64,000 nucleotides of DNA from an uncultured Bacteroidales bacterium (GTDB lineage Bacteria > Bacteroidota > Bacteroidia > Bacteroidales > Bacteroidaceae). Where the stretch lies: positions 186,001 through 250,000 of the forward strand of contig CACXKA010000003.1 in the NCBI GenBank assembly GCA_902768125.1, read 5' to 3'. A program made the translations under genes and the position numbers. This document shows, in pieces, positions 1 through 11,622 of this stretch; the stretch's first letter is position 1, and every line of letters begins with the position of its first letter. The notes under the pieces are model-generated. The model had not been told where the DNA came from, ran no database searches, and worked only from the letters and a program-made list of their open reading frames with translations.

Positions 1-182
1 GATTGGCAGACAATCTCCTCAAGGGTCGACTCTTCAAAGCCACTCCCTTCCAATAGGCCATTCAGGTTATTCACATAGGCAGCCAGATGCTTGCCGTGGT
101 GAAACTCCAACGTCTGTTTGCTGATTACTGGCTCCAATGCATCTATTGCATAGGGCAGAGCCATCAAAGTGAACTTTCCCAT
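1..182 (-). CDS. sodB: Superoxide dismutase [Fe/Mn], N-terminal part
   Basis: Partial gene; the rest lies beyond the left edge. The reverse strand reads an N-terminus with ALPYAIDALEPVI followed by LEFHHGKHLAAYVNNLN, the N-terminal alpha-hairpin signature of iron/manganese superoxide dismutases. H28 corresponds to the first metal ligand of that family. These cytosolic enzymes turn superoxide into oxygen and hydrogen peroxide, a main defence of anaerobes under oxygen exposure. The start at 182 leaves a six-residue lead before ALPYA, as in E. coli SodB; an internal ATG at 164 is possible but gives an unusually short lead. The stop of the downstream-oriented neighbour mutB is only a few bases from this start, so sodB may be co-transcribed with the mutase genes. 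Confidence 0.88.
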   Translation of the reverse strand, partial: MGKFTLMALPYAIDALEPVISKQTLEFHHGKHLAAYVNNLNGLLEGSGFEESTLEEIVCQ

Positions 183-194
183 AACTTGTTTGTT

Positions 195-2360
<2,166 letters not shown>

Positions 2361-2362
2361 AA

Positions 2363-4216
2363 TCAGATACCGAGTTTAGCGTTGTACTCCTTGAGCGTTT
2401 CGAGTTGATTAACACGTACATGGATGAAGTTCTCGATGCCAGCGGCCTTGAGGTCTTCCGAGCATGCTGGAGCACCGGCAACGACGTACATGGCACGACC
2501 GTCGAGGTACTTGAATGCTGGGATAGCATATTCTGCATACTCATCGTCAGAAGAACAGATGACCACGATGTCAGCATTAGCCTTGAGGGCAGCATCCACA
2601 CCTTCTTCCACGGTCTTGAAGCCAAGGTTGTCAATCACCTTGTAACCTGCAGCGGCGAGGAAGTTGCAAGAGAACTGTGCACGAGCCTGACGCATGGCAA
2701 GGTTGCCGATGGTGAGCATGAAGGCGATTGGCTGCTTCTTGGCTTTCTCGGTAGCAAGACGGAGAGTCTCGAACTCAGAAGCCAGACGGCTCTTGTTGAG
2801 AGCGGGCAGTTCGCCAGCCTCGTGACCGCCGCACTTGCAGCAACCCTCCTGTGGAGTCTTGCCTTCAGAAGTCTCGGTGAAATTCGGGAACTGGTTGGTT
2901 CCGAGGATGAACTCCTTACGCTTGGCGGCATCAGCATGACGCTTGTCGTTCGAAGCATTCACGGCATTCACGATGTTGCCCTTCAATGCTTCTGCCAAGA
3001 AGCCGCCTGCATTCTCCACCTCGAGGAAGAGTTTCCAACCTTCCTTGGCGATGGCGTCGGTGAGGTGCTCGATGGTGTAAGAGCCACCAGCCACATCGAC
3101 GAGCTTGTCGAAGTGTGCTTCTTCCTTCAACAACAACTGCTGATTGCGGGCGATACGCTCTGCAAAGTCTGTTGGTGTCTCGTAAGGCTTATCGAATGGA
3201 ATCACGACGATAGAATCGACGTTGGCGATAGCGGCAGACATAGCTTCTGTCTGAGAACGGAGCAGGTTCACGTAAGAGTCAAACAAGGTCTGGTTGTACT
3301 CGGAAGTGAAAGCGCATACATGCATCTGGCAAGCGCAGTCGCACTTAGGCTCATACTGCTTCACAATCTGTGCCCAAAGCATGCGGGCAGCGCGGAACTT
3401 TGCAATCTCCATGAAGTAGTTATCGCTTACGCCCATGTTGAACTTGATGCGCTTTGCAGCTTGTGTAGCTTCTACACCAGCTTCAGTGAGAACGTTCATG
3501 TACTCAGCACCCCAAGCCAAAGCATAACCCAACTCCTGATAGATGTAAGCACCTGCATTGTTCAGAGCTACAGAGTTGACATTGATGCACTTGTAACCTG
3601 GAAGTTCTGCCAATGCTTCAATGAGTGGCTTGGCACATTCAAGGACAGAAGAAACATCTTTGCCTTTGCAGAGTACCTTGCTGATGGGGTCGAAATTGAT
3701 GCTGCCCTTCAGGTCTGCGAGTGGGTAATTCTTTTCTTTGAAGTACTCCACCAGAATCTGTGCCAATTCCACACAATGACGCTGACAGGTCTTGAAGTTC
3801 AGTTCCACATACTGAGGCAGAATGCCATCGAGCAGGGTGGCAATGAACTCCTTGCTGATGCTCTTGCCTGAAATCTTGAAACCGAGCGAGTCAACACCCT
3901 TGTTCAGAATGTCGAGCGCCTTGGCATTGGCAGCCTTGGCATCTTCCACATCGATGTCTTGACGCACAAACCAGAGATTGTTGTCTTTCTTGTTGCCACG
4001 GATGAATGGGAACTCACCTGGCAGAGAATCGACTGCCTTGAGATCTTTCAAATCCTCGCGGCGATAGAAAGGCTGTACGTTGAAGCCTTCGTTGGTTCTC
4101 CAAACCAACTTCTTCTGGAAATCTGCACCCTTGAGGTCCACCTCAATCTTGTCCAACCACTCCTGTGTGGTAGGTGCCTGAAACTCCGAGAAGAGTTTTT
4201 CTTTCATGTTAGCCAT
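2363..4216 (-). CDS. mutA: Methylmalonyl-CoA mutase small subunit
   Basis: 617 residues, homologous throughout to the large subunit (for example [20 protein letters not shown] and [20 protein letters not shown]) but without the DxHxxG cobalamin-ligand motif in its C-terminal domain. This is the known pattern for the non-catalytic partner of bacterial heterodimeric mutases. A cysteine/glycine insertion (CCKCGGHE, near residue 460) between the barrel and C-terminal domain is a local peculiarity. First gene of a two- or three-gene operon with mutB (2 bp gap) and possibly sodB; a good phylum-type promoter lies 78-109 bp upstream of the start. An internal Met at residue 4 is an alternative start. 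Confidence 0.94.
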   Translation of the reverse strand: MANMKEKLFSEFQAPTTQEWLDKIEVDLKGADFQKKLVWRTNEGFNVQPFYRREDLKDLKAVDSLPGEFPFIRGNKKDNNLWFVRQDIDVEDAKAANAKALDILNKGVDSLGFKISGKSISKEFIATLLDGILPQYVELNFKTCQRHCVELAQILVEYFKEKNYPLADLKGSINFDPISKVLCKGKDVSSVLECAKPLIEALAELPGYKCINVNSVALNNAGAYIYQELGYALAWGAEYMNVLTEAGVEATQAAKRIKFNMGVSDNYFMEIAKFRAARMLWAQIVKQYEPKCDCACQMHVCAFTSEYNQTLFDSYVNLLRSQTEAMSAAIANVDSIVVIPFDKPYETPTDFAERIARNQQLLLKEEAHFDKLVDVAGGSYTIEHLTDAIAKEGWKLFLEVENAGGFLAEALKGNIVNAVNASNDKRHADAAKRKEFILGTNQFPNFTETSEGKTPQEGCCKCGGHEAGELPALNKSRLASEFETLRLATEKAKKQPIAFMLTIGNLAMRQARAQFSCNFLAAAGYKVIDNLGFKTVEEGVDAALKANADIVVICSSDDEYAEYAIPAFKYLDGRAMYVVAGAPACSEDLKAAGIENFIHVRVNQLETLKEYNAKLGI

Positions 4217-4293
4217 AAAATATCAATTAAAGTGTTGTAAGTGTTTTCACGCTAAATTTCTCATGCACGTAGTCGCGCACGCGAAAAAGTCCA

Positions 4294-4325
4294 CAAAGGT
4301 ACACATTTTTTCTGTATGCCACAAA
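4294..4325 (-). promoter_or_regulatory. Promoter of mutAB
   Basis: On the minus strand TTTG (4322-4325) is followed after 20 bp by TACCTTTG (4294-4301). This is a full match to the Bacteroidota housekeeping promoter TTTG...TAnnTTTG and predicts a leader of roughly 70 nt before mutA. Confidence 0.75.
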
Positions 4326-4411
4326 GGAAAACAGAAATTTTTCTTGTTTCCTTATAAGAAACGGAACAATCAAGCAATTTTGAACCAGACGTTGTAAGGC
4401 GGTATGAACAA

Positions 4412-4442
4412 AACACCCACAAAGCTGAGCCTTGTGGGTGTT
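4412..4442 (-). terminator. Terminator after rpiB
   Basis: Perfect 11-bp arms AACACCCACAA and TTGTGGGTGTT around a 9-nt loop. It sits 25 bp after the rpiB stop, and on the minus strand is followed by TTTGTT. It would end the arabinose/pentose phosphate transcript and insulate mutA. Confidence 0.75.
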
Positions 4443-4466
4443 CTCCATTTATCGCTATTATCTTCC

Positions 4467-4901
4467 TTACTTACAAGGAATGTCTTCGATACGTTGTTGA
4501 TGACGGCCTCCTGTAAATTCTGTGTTGAAGAACTCGTCAAGGCATTGACGGCACACATCTTCGCTGATGAAACGACCAGGGAAGACGATGACATTAGCAT
4601 TGTTGTGCTCACGGATGAGGTGGGCAATCTCAGGCCGCCAAACAAGTCCTGCACGAATACTCTGGTGCTTGTTGAGCGTCATGGAAATGCCTTCGCCTGA
4701 ACCACACATGGCGATGCCACGTTCCACCTCGCCAGCTTCGATGCCTTCAGCCAACTTGTGACCATAAGTGGCATAGTTGCAACTGTCTTCAGTGTAGGTG
4801 CCGTAGTCCTTATATTCAATGCCTTTCTCCTCCAAGTAGCTCTTGACGAACTGCTTGAGAGGAAAAGCGGCATGATCGGATGCTATACCAATGGAAATCA
4901 T
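4467..4901 (-). CDS. rpiB: Ribose-5-phosphate isomerase B
   Basis: 144 residues, the full length of the RpiB/LacAB family. It interconverts ribulose 5-phosphate and ribose 5-phosphate in the cytosol. IGIASDHAAFPLK at the N-terminus forms the phosphate-binding start, and MCGSGEGI carries the base C66 at the same position as in E. coli RpiB. Its start codon overlaps the tkt stop by one base (TAATG), so the two are translationally coupled. As the last gene of the arabinose operon it supports the non-oxidative pentose phosphate branch that receives arabinose carbon. A clear hairpin terminator follows. Confidence 0.95.
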   Translation of the reverse strand: MISIGIASDHAAFPLKQFVKSYLEEKGIEYKDYGTYTEDSCNYATYGHKLAEGIEAGEVERGIAMCGSGEGISMTLNKHQSIRAGLVWRPEIAHLIREHNNANVIVFPGRFISEDVCRQCLDEFFNTEFTGGRHQQRIEDIPCK

Positions 4902-6922
4902 TAGAAAAGCTTATTGACTTGTGCGTAAACGTTTTCTGCTGTGTAACCGAGCTTCTCGTCGAGCACCTTGTAAGGAGCAGAGAATCCGAATGACTCAAGA
5001 CCCCAGATGCTGCCTTCTGCTTCTGGCACAAGACCGAGGAGGTTCACTGGCAGACCAGCGGTGAGACCGAACTTCTTCACACCCTGTGGGAGTACGCTCT
5101 GCTGGTATTCTTTAGACTGCTGACGGAAGAGACCTTCAGATGGAACGCTGACGATGCGCACCTTCTTGCCATCCTTGCGGAGAAGTTCAGCACCTGCCAC
5201 GAGGGTAGATACCTCAGAACCTGTAGCCACAAGGATAACGTCTGGGTTCTTATCAGAGCCAGCCACGATGTAGCCACCCTTAGCAACCTGGCAGTAGTCA
5301 TTGCCTGCTGGGAGGTTGTTGATATTCTGACGAGAGAGGATGAGTGCAGATGGAGTAGCCATGTTCTCCATAGCGAGTGCCCATGCTGCAGTAGTCTCCT
5401 GAGCGTCAGCAGGACGGAGTACAAGTACAGATGGCTTGCCAGAGTGGTTCTTCAACTTCTCCATGAGACGAATCTGTGCCTCTTGCTCAACTGGCTCGTG
5501 AGTAGGACCATCTTCACCTACACGGAAAGCATCGTGAGTCCAAATGAACTTCACTGGCAACTCCATGAGGGCAGCCATACGAACAGCAGGCTTCATGTAG
5601 TCACTGAATACGAAGAATGTACCACATGCTGGGATGACACCACCATGAAGTGCCATACCGATACAGCAGCATGCCATTGTCAACTCAGCCACACCTGCCT
5701 GGAAGAAAGCACCAGAGAAGTCACCAGCCTTGAATGCTTGAGTCTTCTTCAGGAAACCGTCTGTCTTGTCAGAGTTGGAGAGGTCGGCAGATGCACAAAT
5801 CATGTTTGGAACTTGCTCTGCGAGTACAGAGAGACACGCAGCCGATGCAGAACGAGTGGCATCGTTGTCCTTCTGAACGCACTTGCTCCAGTCAATCTTT
5901 GGAGCCTTGCCGCTGAACCAGTCAGCCTGTGCAGCAGCCTTCTCTGGGTTGGCAGCAGCCCATGCCTTCTCCTCTGCATAACGCTCAGCGCAAATGCTTT
6001 CGAGTTCCTTCGCGCGGTTTGCATAGAGTTCCTTCACATCGTCAAAGATCTGGAATGGATTCTCTGGATCACCACCAAGGTTTTTCACGGTGTTGATATA
6101 AGCATCACCACCCAGAGGAGCACCGTGAGTCTTGCAGTTAGCCTCGTAAGAAGTACCGTCAGCCTTGAGGGCACCCTTACCCATGATGCACTTACCAATA
6201 ATGAGGGTTGGCTTGCCTTCCACCTTCTGAGCCTTGTCGAGCGCAGCACGAATCTGGGCGGCGTCATTACCAACGATTTCAATCACTTCCCAACCGAGGG
6301 CACGATACTTAGCTGCAGTATCCTCAGTCATAACCTCCTTGGTTTCAGTGGAAAGCTGAATGTCGTTAGAGTCATAGAACATGATAAGGTTGTCCAGACC
6401 GAGCGTAGCTGCAATGCGAGCACCGCCCTGTGAAATCTCTTCCTGAACACCACCATCAGAAATGTATGCGTAGATAGTCTCCTTTGCAAAAGTTGGGTTG
6501 CCTGTGTGAGCAGCCAAGAACTTCGCAGCAATGGCCGCACCAATAGCGAATACGTGACCCTGACCAAGAGGACCAGAAGTGTTCTCGATGCCACGAGCGA
6601 TTTCGAACTCTGGGTGACCAGTTGTAGGAGAACCCCACTGACGGAGCTGTGCCAACTCTTCGAGTGAGAACTTGCCAATCAGGCAAAGCTGAGAGTAGAG
6701 CATTGGAGCCATGTGACCTGGATCGAGGAAGAAACGGTCGCGACCCACCCACTCAGGATTCTTGGGGTCATATTTCAGATACTCAGAATACAATACATTG
6801 ATGAAGTCGGCACCGCCCATCGCACCACCAGGGTGACCAGACTTTGCCTTTTCTACTGCAGATGCAGCAAGGATACGGATATTATCCGCTGCATGATTCA
6901 AAACACTAATAGAATTTGCCAT
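4901..6922 (-). CDS. tkt: Transketolase
   Basis: 673 residues, full-length transketolase. It moves two-carbon units between sugar phosphates with thiamine diphosphate. The N-terminal domain has KSGHPGGAMGGADFINVLY and the cofactor-binding stretch YISDGGVQEEISQGG followed by DSNDIQLS; the pyrimidine-domain segment is FIWTHDAFRVGEDGPTHEP. It follows ribulokinase by 26 bp and overlaps rpiB by one base. Placement in the arabinose operon rather than alone suggests it is raised when pentoses are used, as in the arabinose cluster of Bacteroides. A second housekeeping copy elsewhere is likely but not visible. Confidence 0.96.
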   Translation of the reverse strand: MANSISVLNHAADNIRILAASAVEKAKSGHPGGAMGGADFINVLYSEYLKYDPKNPEWVGRDRFFLDPGHMAPMLYSQLCLIGKFSLEELAQLRQWGSPTTGHPEFEIARGIENTSGPLGQGHVFAIGAAIAAKFLAAHTGNPTFAKETIYAYISDGGVQEEISQGGARIAATLGLDNLIMFYDSNDIQLSTETKEVMTEDTAAKYRALGWEVIEIVGNDAAQIRAALDKAQKVEGKPTLIIGKCIMGKGALKADGTSYEANCKTHGAPLGGDAYINTVKNLGGDPENPFQIFDDVKELYANRAKELESICAERYAEEKAWAAANPEKAAAQADWFSGKAPKIDWSKCVQKDNDATRSASAACLSVLAEQVPNMICASADLSNSDKTDGFLKKTQAFKAGDFSGAFFQAGVAELTMACCCIGMALHGGVIPACGTFFVFSDYMKPAVRMAALMELPVKFIWTHDAFRVGEDGPTHEPVEQEAQIRLMEKLKNHSGKPSVLVLRPADAQETTAAWALAMENMATPSALILSRQNINNLPAGNDYCQVAKGGYIVAGSDKNPDVILVATGSEVSTLVAGAELLRKDGKKVRIVSVPSEGLFRQQSKEYQQSVLPQGVKKFGLTAGLPVNLLGLVPEAEGSIWGLESFGFSAPYKVLDEKLGYTAENVYAQVNKLF

Positions 6923-6948
6923 AATTATTATATATTAATAAAATAAAG

Positions 6949-8538
6949 TTATTGCTTGTTGTCAACAGCTGCTTGTTCGATTGCAAGACCCTTCTTGTAG
7001 TTTTCAATGTAAGCGTTGAAACCAGCCACATCTTCAGGTGTTGGTTTGATTTCCACACCAGCATTGCCTGAGAAGACCACTTGGTCGAGATAGTCAGCCA
7101 AAGACAGTTTCTTCTCGTTGTTCACGGCATAGGCTGCCAAAAGTGCCATGCCCCAAGGACCACCTTCTCCTGCTGTCTCCATCACAGAGATTGGGGAGTT
7201 GAGGGCTGCTGCCAGCATCTTCTGACCCACACCCTTGGTAGTGAAGTAGCCGCCGTGTCCCATGATGCGGTCCACTTGCACGTGCTCTTCGTTGAACAGC
7301 ACATCGTTACCAATCTTCAATACGCCAATAGCACCATAGAGGTGAGCACGCATGAAGTTGGCAAGGTTGAACTTGTCATTAGCAGAGCGTACGAAGAGTG
7401 GGCGACCATCAGCCAATCCTGTCACAGGCTCGCCTGATACATAGTTGTACGAAAGAATACCACCACAATCAGCGTCACCCTTCAAAGCCGCATTGAAGAG
7501 ATTCGTGTAAAGTTGATTCATGTCAACAGGCATACCCATCAACTCTTGGAATTCCTTGAAAATCTTCACCCAAGCATTGATGTCAGATGTACAGTTGTTG
7601 CAGTGTACCATTGCCACGAGTGATCCGTCAGGTGTGGTCACCATATCAATCATTTCATAGGGCTTAGAGAGTTCTTTCTCCAAAACAATCATTGAGAAAG
7701 AAGAAGTACCTGCAGATACATTACCAGTACGCTGTTTTACGGCATTGGTTGCCACCATACCTGTACCTGCGTCACCCTCTGGAGGACATACAGGAATGCC
7801 TGGCTTCAGATGACCCGAAACATCGAGACGGTTGGCACCCTCTGGTGTCAGGAAACCAGCGTTTTCGCCAGCATTGAGTGACTTTGGAAGAATGTCGAGT
7901 AATTTCCAACCAAAACCTTTAGGCTCGATGAGCTTGTTGAACTTTTCCACCATCGTGGCATCGTATGTTTTGGTCTTAGGATCTACAGGAATCATACCTG
8001 ATGCATCGCCAACACCTAACACTTTCTGACCAGTGATTTGCCAATGGATGTAACCAGCAAGGGTGGTGAGGAACTCGATGTCCTTCACATGCTCCTCGTT
8101 GTCCAGAATGGCCTCGTAAAGGTGAGAAATACTCCAACGGAGTGGAATATTGTAGTTGAACAGCTTGGAGAGTTCAGCAGCCGCTTTGCCTGTATTGGTG
8201 TTACGCCAAGTGCGGAAAGGAACAAGGATGTCATTGCCCTTGAATGGCATATAACCATGCATCATGGCACTAATACCAATGGCTGCAAGTGTCTCGATTT
8301 CCACCTCGTACTGTTCCAATACGTTTTTGCGCAACTGAGCATAGCAGTCTTGCAAACCGTACCAAATAGCCTCCGTGCTATACGTCCACAGACCATCCAC
8401 CAACTGGTTTTCCCACGTGTGGCTGCCCTGAGCGATAGGCTTGTTCTCTTCATCAATGAGAACGGCTTTAATACGGGTAGAGCCAAACTCGATACCGAGA
8501 ATGGCTTTACCTGATTCTATATTTTGTTTAGCGGTCAT
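6949..8538 (-). CDS. araB: L-ribulokinase-type FGGY kinase
   Basis: 529 residues. FGGY-family sugar kinase: N-terminal ATPase start GIEFGSTRIKAVLIDEENKP, middle segment PEGDAGTGMVATNAVKQRTG, C-terminal GGYFTTKGVGQKML and AGEGGPWGMALLAAY. Direct placement between araA (1 bp upstream) and transketolase makes L-ribulose the expected substrate, giving L-ribulose 5-phosphate for AraD. It is shorter than E. coli AraB (566 residues), so the substrate call comes mainly from context. It should act in the cytosol. Confidence 0.87.
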   Translation of the reverse strand: MTAKQNIESGKAILGIEFGSTRIKAVLIDEENKPIAQGSHTWENQLVDGLWTYSTEAIWYGLQDCYAQLRKNVLEQYEVEIETLAAIGISAMMHGYMPFKGNDILVPFRTWRNTNTGKAAAELSKLFNYNIPLRWSISHLYEAILDNEEHVKDIEFLTTLAGYIHWQITGQKVLGVGDASGMIPVDPKTKTYDATMVEKFNKLIEPKGFGWKLLDILPKSLNAGENAGFLTPEGANRLDVSGHLKPGIPVCPPEGDAGTGMVATNAVKQRTGNVSAGTSSFSMIVLEKELSKPYEMIDMVTTPDGSLVAMVHCNNCTSDINAWVKIFKEFQELMGMPVDMNQLYTNLFNAALKGDADCGGILSYNYVSGEPVTGLADGRPLFVRSANDKFNLANFMRAHLYGAIGVLKIGNDVLFNEEHVQVDRIMGHGGYFTTKGVGQKMLAAALNSPISVMETAGEGGPWGMALLAAYAVNNEKKLSLADYLDQVVFSGNAGVEIKPTPEDVAGFNAYIENYKKGLAIEQAAVDNKQ

Positions 8539-8539
8539 A

Positions 8540-10075
8540 TTACTTCAATGCTTTGTTCAACATATAGTATACTTCGTTCATCTGGAGGTCATGCTTGAAC
8601 TCGCTGATTGTCGTATTCTTGTTGATCTTGACATACTCAATGCCAACCATCTCAGCGAAGTCCTCCCAATACTCTTCCGTGATGTCGTAAGAGAAGGCAC
8701 TGTGGTGTGTACCACCTGCGAGAATCCATGCACCAGCACCAATCTCGAAGGTTGGCTGTGGTACCCAAAGAGCAGATGCAACAGGAAGTTTTGGCATTGG
8801 CTTTGGTTCAATGCACTCCACCTCTTGAGAGATAAGACGGAAACGATTACCGAGGTCAACAACAGTTGCCTTGATACCACGACCTACCTTAGAAGTGAAG
8901 ACGAGACGTGCTGTCTGCTGCTTACGGATACCGATGCCGAGGAAGTGAACCTCAAGCTTTGGTTTGTCAACAGCGATGAGTGGACAAATCTCGAGCATGT
9001 GGCTCTGGAGGCAAGAAGAACGGTCACCTGCGAAGTTGAGTGTGTAGTCCTCAAGGAAGGAGCATCCTGTAGGCATGCCCTGCTGGATAACCCAAAGTGT
9101 GCGATAGAGACAAGCGGTCTTCCAGTCACCTTCTGCACCGAAACCGTAACCTTCTTCCATCAGACGCTGTGATGCCAAACCTGGAATCTGATCGAAACCT
9201 ACGAAGTTTGGATCGTTGATGTCAGCATCGCCGAGGTCGTCGAAGTTTGTTGTGAAAGCAGTGGCACCCTCATCCTTCAGTACACGACGAAGAGCGATTT
9301 CTGCCTTAGCTGCATTCTTCACTTTCTCCCAGTAAACTTTTTCACCACTTTCATCAATCTTGATGGTGTACAGCTTCTTGTATTCTTCAACGAGTGCGTC
9401 AGCTTCAGCGTCAGTCACTTGCTTGAAGTATTCCATGAGAGAAGATACAGGATAGTAGTCAACATGGTAGCCGAGACGCTGTTCGAATTCCACACGGTCA
9501 CCATCAGTCACAGCTACGTTATTCATGTTCATACCAAACATCAAGCAACGTACGTTCTTGGCATCAGCAACACCTGCTGCCACGCGAGCCCAGACAGCAA
9601 TCTGCTTCTGTGCAGCTTCGTCCTTCCAGTAGCCGCAAACCACCTTGCGGGGAACACGCATGCGAGTGCAGATGTGACCAAACTCGATGTCGCCGTGAGC
9701 TGACTGGTTGAGGTTCATGAAGTCCATGTCGATCTCTCCCCATGGAATCTCAGCATTGTATTGAGTGTGGAAGTGGAGGAGGGGCTTCTGCAAATCCTGC
9801 AGACCCTTGATCCACATCTTGGCTGGAGAGAAAGTGTGCATCCAAGTGATGACACCCACGCACTTCTCATCGTTGTTTGCAGCCTTCATCACATCTTCAA
9901 CCTCTTTTGAAGAGTTGGCTGTACCTTTATAAACTACCTTGATAGGAATGAGGCCACCCTCATTCAGACCTGCTACCATTTCTTTTGAGTGAGCGTCAAC
10001 TGCAACGACTGCGTCACCACCATAGAGCAACTGTGCACCAGTCACCCACCATAATTCCAAATTTTCAAATGCCAT
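8540..10075 (-). CDS. araA: L-arabinose isomerase
   Basis: 511 residues, typical of AraA. Converts L-arabinose to L-ribulose, needing a divalent metal. The family's metal and acid/base residues can be seen in GYGFGAEGDWKTA (Glu), SFLEDYTLNF (Glu), QSHMLEICP (His) and GGTHHSAFSYD (His). The N-terminus ELWWVTGAQLLYGG is characteristic. It lies 51 bp after araD and 1 bp before the kinase, in a single transcription unit. No independent phylum-type promoter is visible in the short gap upstream. Confidence 0.96.
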   Translation of the reverse strand: MAFENLELWWVTGAQLLYGGDAVVAVDAHSKEMVAGLNEGGLIPIKVVYKGTANSSKEVEDVMKAANNDEKCVGVITWMHTFSPAKMWIKGLQDLQKPLLHFHTQYNAEIPWGEIDMDFMNLNQSAHGDIEFGHICTRMRVPRKVVCGYWKDEAAQKQIAVWARVAAGVADAKNVRCLMFGMNMNNVAVTDGDRVEFEQRLGYHVDYYPVSSLMEYFKQVTDAEADALVEEYKKLYTIKIDESGEKVYWEKVKNAAKAEIALRRVLKDEGATAFTTNFDDLGDADINDPNFVGFDQIPGLASQRLMEEGYGFGAEGDWKTACLYRTLWVIQQGMPTGCSFLEDYTLNFAGDRSSCLQSHMLEICPLIAVDKPKLEVHFLGIGIRKQQTARLVFTSKVGRGIKATVVDLGNRFRLISQEVECIEPKPMPKLPVASALWVPQPTFEIGAGAWILAGGTHHSAFSYDITEEYWEDFAEMVGIEYVKINKNTTISEFKHDLQMNEVYYMLNKALK

Positions 10076-10126
10076 AGTACTTTGTTATTTTTTGAGTTAA
10101 TATTATTGTTATGTTAGTTAATTGAG

Positions 10127-10837
10127 TTAATGCTTTTGACCTTTCTGGCCATAGTAAGCATTTGGACCATGCTTACGGTTATAGTGTTTCTCGATGAGGA
10201 GCGGATTCATAGTCAAGTTGGGATTCACCGAGAAAGCAACGAATGCCATCTTGGCACATTGCTCCATCACCTTGGCGTTATAAACTGCATTGTCTGGTGA
10301 GGTTCCCCAAGAGAATGGACCATGATTCTTCACCAAAACTGCAGGTGTGTGGTCTGGATTAATCTTACGAATGTTCAGGATTTCATCCACGATGACATTG
10401 CCTGTTTCCAATTCATATTGTCCTTCCACTTCTTCCTTTGTCATATCACGAGTGCATGGAATTGCCTTGTAGAAATAGTCAGCATGGGTCGTGCCAATAT
10501 TAGGAATGTCCTTGCCTGCCTGTGCAAAAGCGGTGGCATAAGTGGAATGCGTATGCACAACGCCTTGAATGTTTGGAAATGCTTTGTAAAGCACGAGATG
10601 GGTCGGGGTGTCAGAGGAAGGATTGAGATCACCCTCTACAACCTTTCCACTTTCTAAATCAACGACGACCATATCACTTGCTTTCATTTCATCGTAACTA
10701 ACGCCTGATGGTTTGATAACCACCAGTCCCTTTTCACGGTCAATGCCAGAAACATTGCCCCATGTGAAGATGACCAAACCTTGCTTCACCAAGTCAAGGT
10801 TAGCCTTGAATACTTTTTGTTTTAGTTCTTCTAACAT
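10127..10837 (-). CDS. araD: L-ribulose-5-phosphate 4-epimerase
   Basis: 236 residues from the chosen ATG at 10837, beginning [10 protein letters not shown]. The open frame continues upstream to 10975, but that stretch overlaps the regulator gene and is unlike the family. AraD belongs to the class II aldolase family: zinc ligands in [14 protein letters not shown] and a later His in KNHGPFSW, with TWGNVSGID at the substrate-phosphate site. It converts L-ribulose 5-phosphate to D-xylulose 5-phosphate, the entry point to transketolase. It sits between the Nudix regulator (85 bp) and araA (51 bp). Confidence 0.93.
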   Translation of the reverse strand: MLEELKQKVFKANLDLVKQGLVIFTWGNVSGIDREKGLVVIKPSGVSYDEMKASDMVVVDLESGKVVEGDLNPSSDTPTHLVLYKAFPNIQGVVHTHSTYATAFAQAGKDIPNIGTTHADYFYKAIPCTRDMTKEEVEGQYELETGNVIVDEILNIRKINPDHTPAVLVKNHGPFSWGTSPDNAVYNAKVMEQCAKMAFVAFSVNPNLTMNPLLIEKHYNRKHGPNAYYGQKGQKH

Positions 10838-10922
10838 AGTATTTCTGTTTTTTATGGTGTTATACGTGTTTTTGTGATCTGCTATTGGTTTGTATGGATA
10901 TTGATGTTGAATCCGTTGTGGA

Positions 10923-11564
10923 TTATTTCTTAAATCTATATAGTGTGGCTCCTCGGCGTGATGACTCTTTGTCAATCATGCCAGTTGCCTGAATGTAGTC
11001 TTTTTCGGAGATAGCACGGCGAAAGTTTCGCTTGTCTATGGAGGTGCCAAGGATGCTTTCGTAGAGTGTTTGAAGCAAACTCAGCGTGAAATATCGGGGC
11101 AAGAGATTGCTGCCGATAGGTTCATTCTTGATAATTTCGCCAATCATGTGGCGTGCTTTTTGTACCATGTCGTTATGGTCAAAGCATAAGGCGGGGAGGT
11201 CATCCACGTCCACCCATTTGGCATTGTGGATTTCCGCAAGTTGTGTGTCGTAGTTATCTACGTTGATGAGTGCGTAATAGACAACGCTGATCACTCGCTC
11301 GCCTGGGTCGCGTTCCACTTCTCCAAATGCGGCAAGCTGTTGCATGTACACGTTGTCAAGTCCCGTGAAGTCCCTCAATATGCGCTTGGCTGAGGCATCC
11401 ACGCTTTCATTTTTTTGAACAAAGCCTCCAATCAATGACAATTCACCCATACCCGGTTCGTAGGGACGTTGATGTATCAACACTTTCAGGCATCCATCTT
11501 TGAAACCGAAGATGATGCAATCTACAGACACGAAGAATTTTGGATATGATTTGTAAGCAGTCAT
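10923..11564 (-). CDS. araR: Nudix-domain arabinose regulator (AraR type)
   Basis: 213 residues: Nudix fold (about 10-140) and a C-terminal winged helix (about 150-213, with [16 protein letters not shown] and [12 protein letters not shown]). The Nudix box region (46-68) reads RILRDFTGL where active hydrolases have REUxEExG, so the catalytic glutamates are lost. This fits NrtR-like regulators that bind sugars instead of hydrolysing nucleotides. In Bacteroides thetaiotaomicron the arabinose regulator AraR is of this family, and the gene here sits inside the arabinose operon between symporter and araD. It likely represses the operon until L-arabinose binds. Confidence 0.88.
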   Translation of the reverse strand: MTAYKSYPKFFVSVDCIIFGFKDGCLKVLIHQRPYEPGMGELSLIGGFVQKNESVDASAKRILRDFTGLDNVYMQQLAAFGEVERDPGERVISVVYYALINVDNYDTQLAEIHNAKWVDVDDLPALCFDHNDMVQKARHMIGEIIKNEPIGSNLLPRYFTLSLLQTLYESILGTSIDKRNFRRAISEKDYIQATGMIDKESSRRGATLYRFKK

Positions 11565-11622
11565 TGATTGGAGGCTTCTTCTTATTTATTATATATTAAT
11601 AATGTGTCAGACTATTTTCTGA

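Noticed and set aside
2405..3871. 488-codon plus-strand open frame across mutA
   Set aside because: It is fully antisense to the strongly supported mutA, with no family features; the long frame is a codon-bias shadow.
10838..10975. 46-residue N-terminal extension of AraD
   Set aside because: It overlaps the AraR gene and has no similarity to the epimerase family; ATG at 10837 gives the normal length.
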